From contig NVWT02000007.1 of NCBI GenBank assembly GCA_002733735.2, positions 90,633-96,532 of the forward strand: a stretch of 5,900 nucleotides of DNA, given 5' to 3'. This document shows positions 5,756 to 5,900 of this stretch, piece by piece (position 1 is the stretch's first letter; every line of letters begins with the position of its first letter). The DNA comes from Robiginitomaculum sp. Its GTDB lineage: Bacteria; Pseudomonadota; Alphaproteobacteria; Caulobacterales; Maricaulaceae. A program made the translations under genes and the position numbers. A model generated the notes under the pieces. It ran no database searches. It was not told the DNA's origin and saw only the letters and a program-made list of their open reading frames with translations.

Positions 5756-5788
5756 TTATTAGGATAAAAACTAATTAGAGTCAAGACT
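5756..5788 (-). promoter_or_regulatory. Candidate sdpRI promoter with overlapping operator
   Basis: On the minus strand TTGACT (5784-5779) is followed after 17 nt by TAATAA (5761-5756), a weaker -10. Only 6 nt then separate the -10 from the ATG at 5749, so the predicted start point falls on the A of the start codon. AGTC-TT-GACT (5788-5779) is a palindrome covering the -35, and CTAATTAG (5778-5771) is a second palindrome directly next to it in the spacer. Both are reasonable operator candidates for SdpR. This is motif evidence only. Confidence 0.5.
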
Positions 5789-5900
5789 AAATAAAGGTAG
5801 CGGAGTATTGCTTGTTATCCCAGAGAATGTTATAGAATATAAAGCAAATTAGCTTTCGGGGGAAAGACTAGTAACTAGCAACCCTGATAAGATAAAGGGG
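5789..5900. other. AT-rich stretch with no gene, one weak hairpin
   Basis: I see no coding sequence here. TAG-CTTTC (5850-5857) pairs with GAAAG-A-CTA (5862-5870) around a GGGG loop with one bulged base. On the minus strand it is followed by CTAATTTGCTTTATATT, so it could be a weak terminator for a minus-strand gene lying beyond the window. CTAG-TAA-CTAG follows at about 5868-5878. Nothing else stands out. Confidence 0.3.

Overview
This window most likely comes from a moderately AT-rich alphaproteobacterium, perhaps aquatic. The assignment rests on the CarD/CdnL protein, which has the long helical C-terminal domain usual in that class. Supporting evidence is a CopA-CopB copper pair without copC or copD alongside, and a secreted nuclease-family protein with an extra C-terminal domain. 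Genus cannot be decided from this sequence.

Layout. Positions 1-233 are a non-coding leader with a weak candidate promoter for carD (234-755, + strand), an RNA-polymerase-binding regulator. A strong 21-bp bidirectional hairpin (777-821) separates carD from everything else, which is all on the minus strand. Read in the direction of transcription, the minus strand runs: sdpR-like ArsR repressor (5749-5474), sdpI-like six-helix membrane protein (5471-4770), a 152-nt gap with a dyad-rich candidate promoter, copA multicopper oxidase (4617-2674), copB outer-membrane copper protein (2677-1793, overlapping copA by ATGA), a 3' fragment of a second sdpI gene (about 1733-1623), and a Tat-exported SNase-like protein (1612-815) whose 3' end lies inside the terminator hairpin. 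Positions 5789-5900 hold no recognisable gene.

How the genes work together. copAB is a standard periplasmic and outer-membrane copper-resistance pair. sdpR-sdpI is a self-contained pair, probably autoregulated from a leaderless promoter. The nuclease-like gene has no clear promoter of its own and no terminator separates it from copB, so it may be read through from the copper genes.

The most informative feature is that the last ~37 codons of an sdpI homologue, still in frame and ending in their own stop codon, sit directly upstream of the nuclease gene. The same 3' end occurs in the intact sdpI gene 3,144 bp away in the same orientation (65 of 71 bases identical in the best part). The copAB module is therefore bracketed by direct repeats of an sdpI 3' end. 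This suggests that an sdpI-nuclease gene pair was split by insertion, or by duplication with deletion, involving the copper genes. I see no sign of a wholly new system; the other genes belong to known families.
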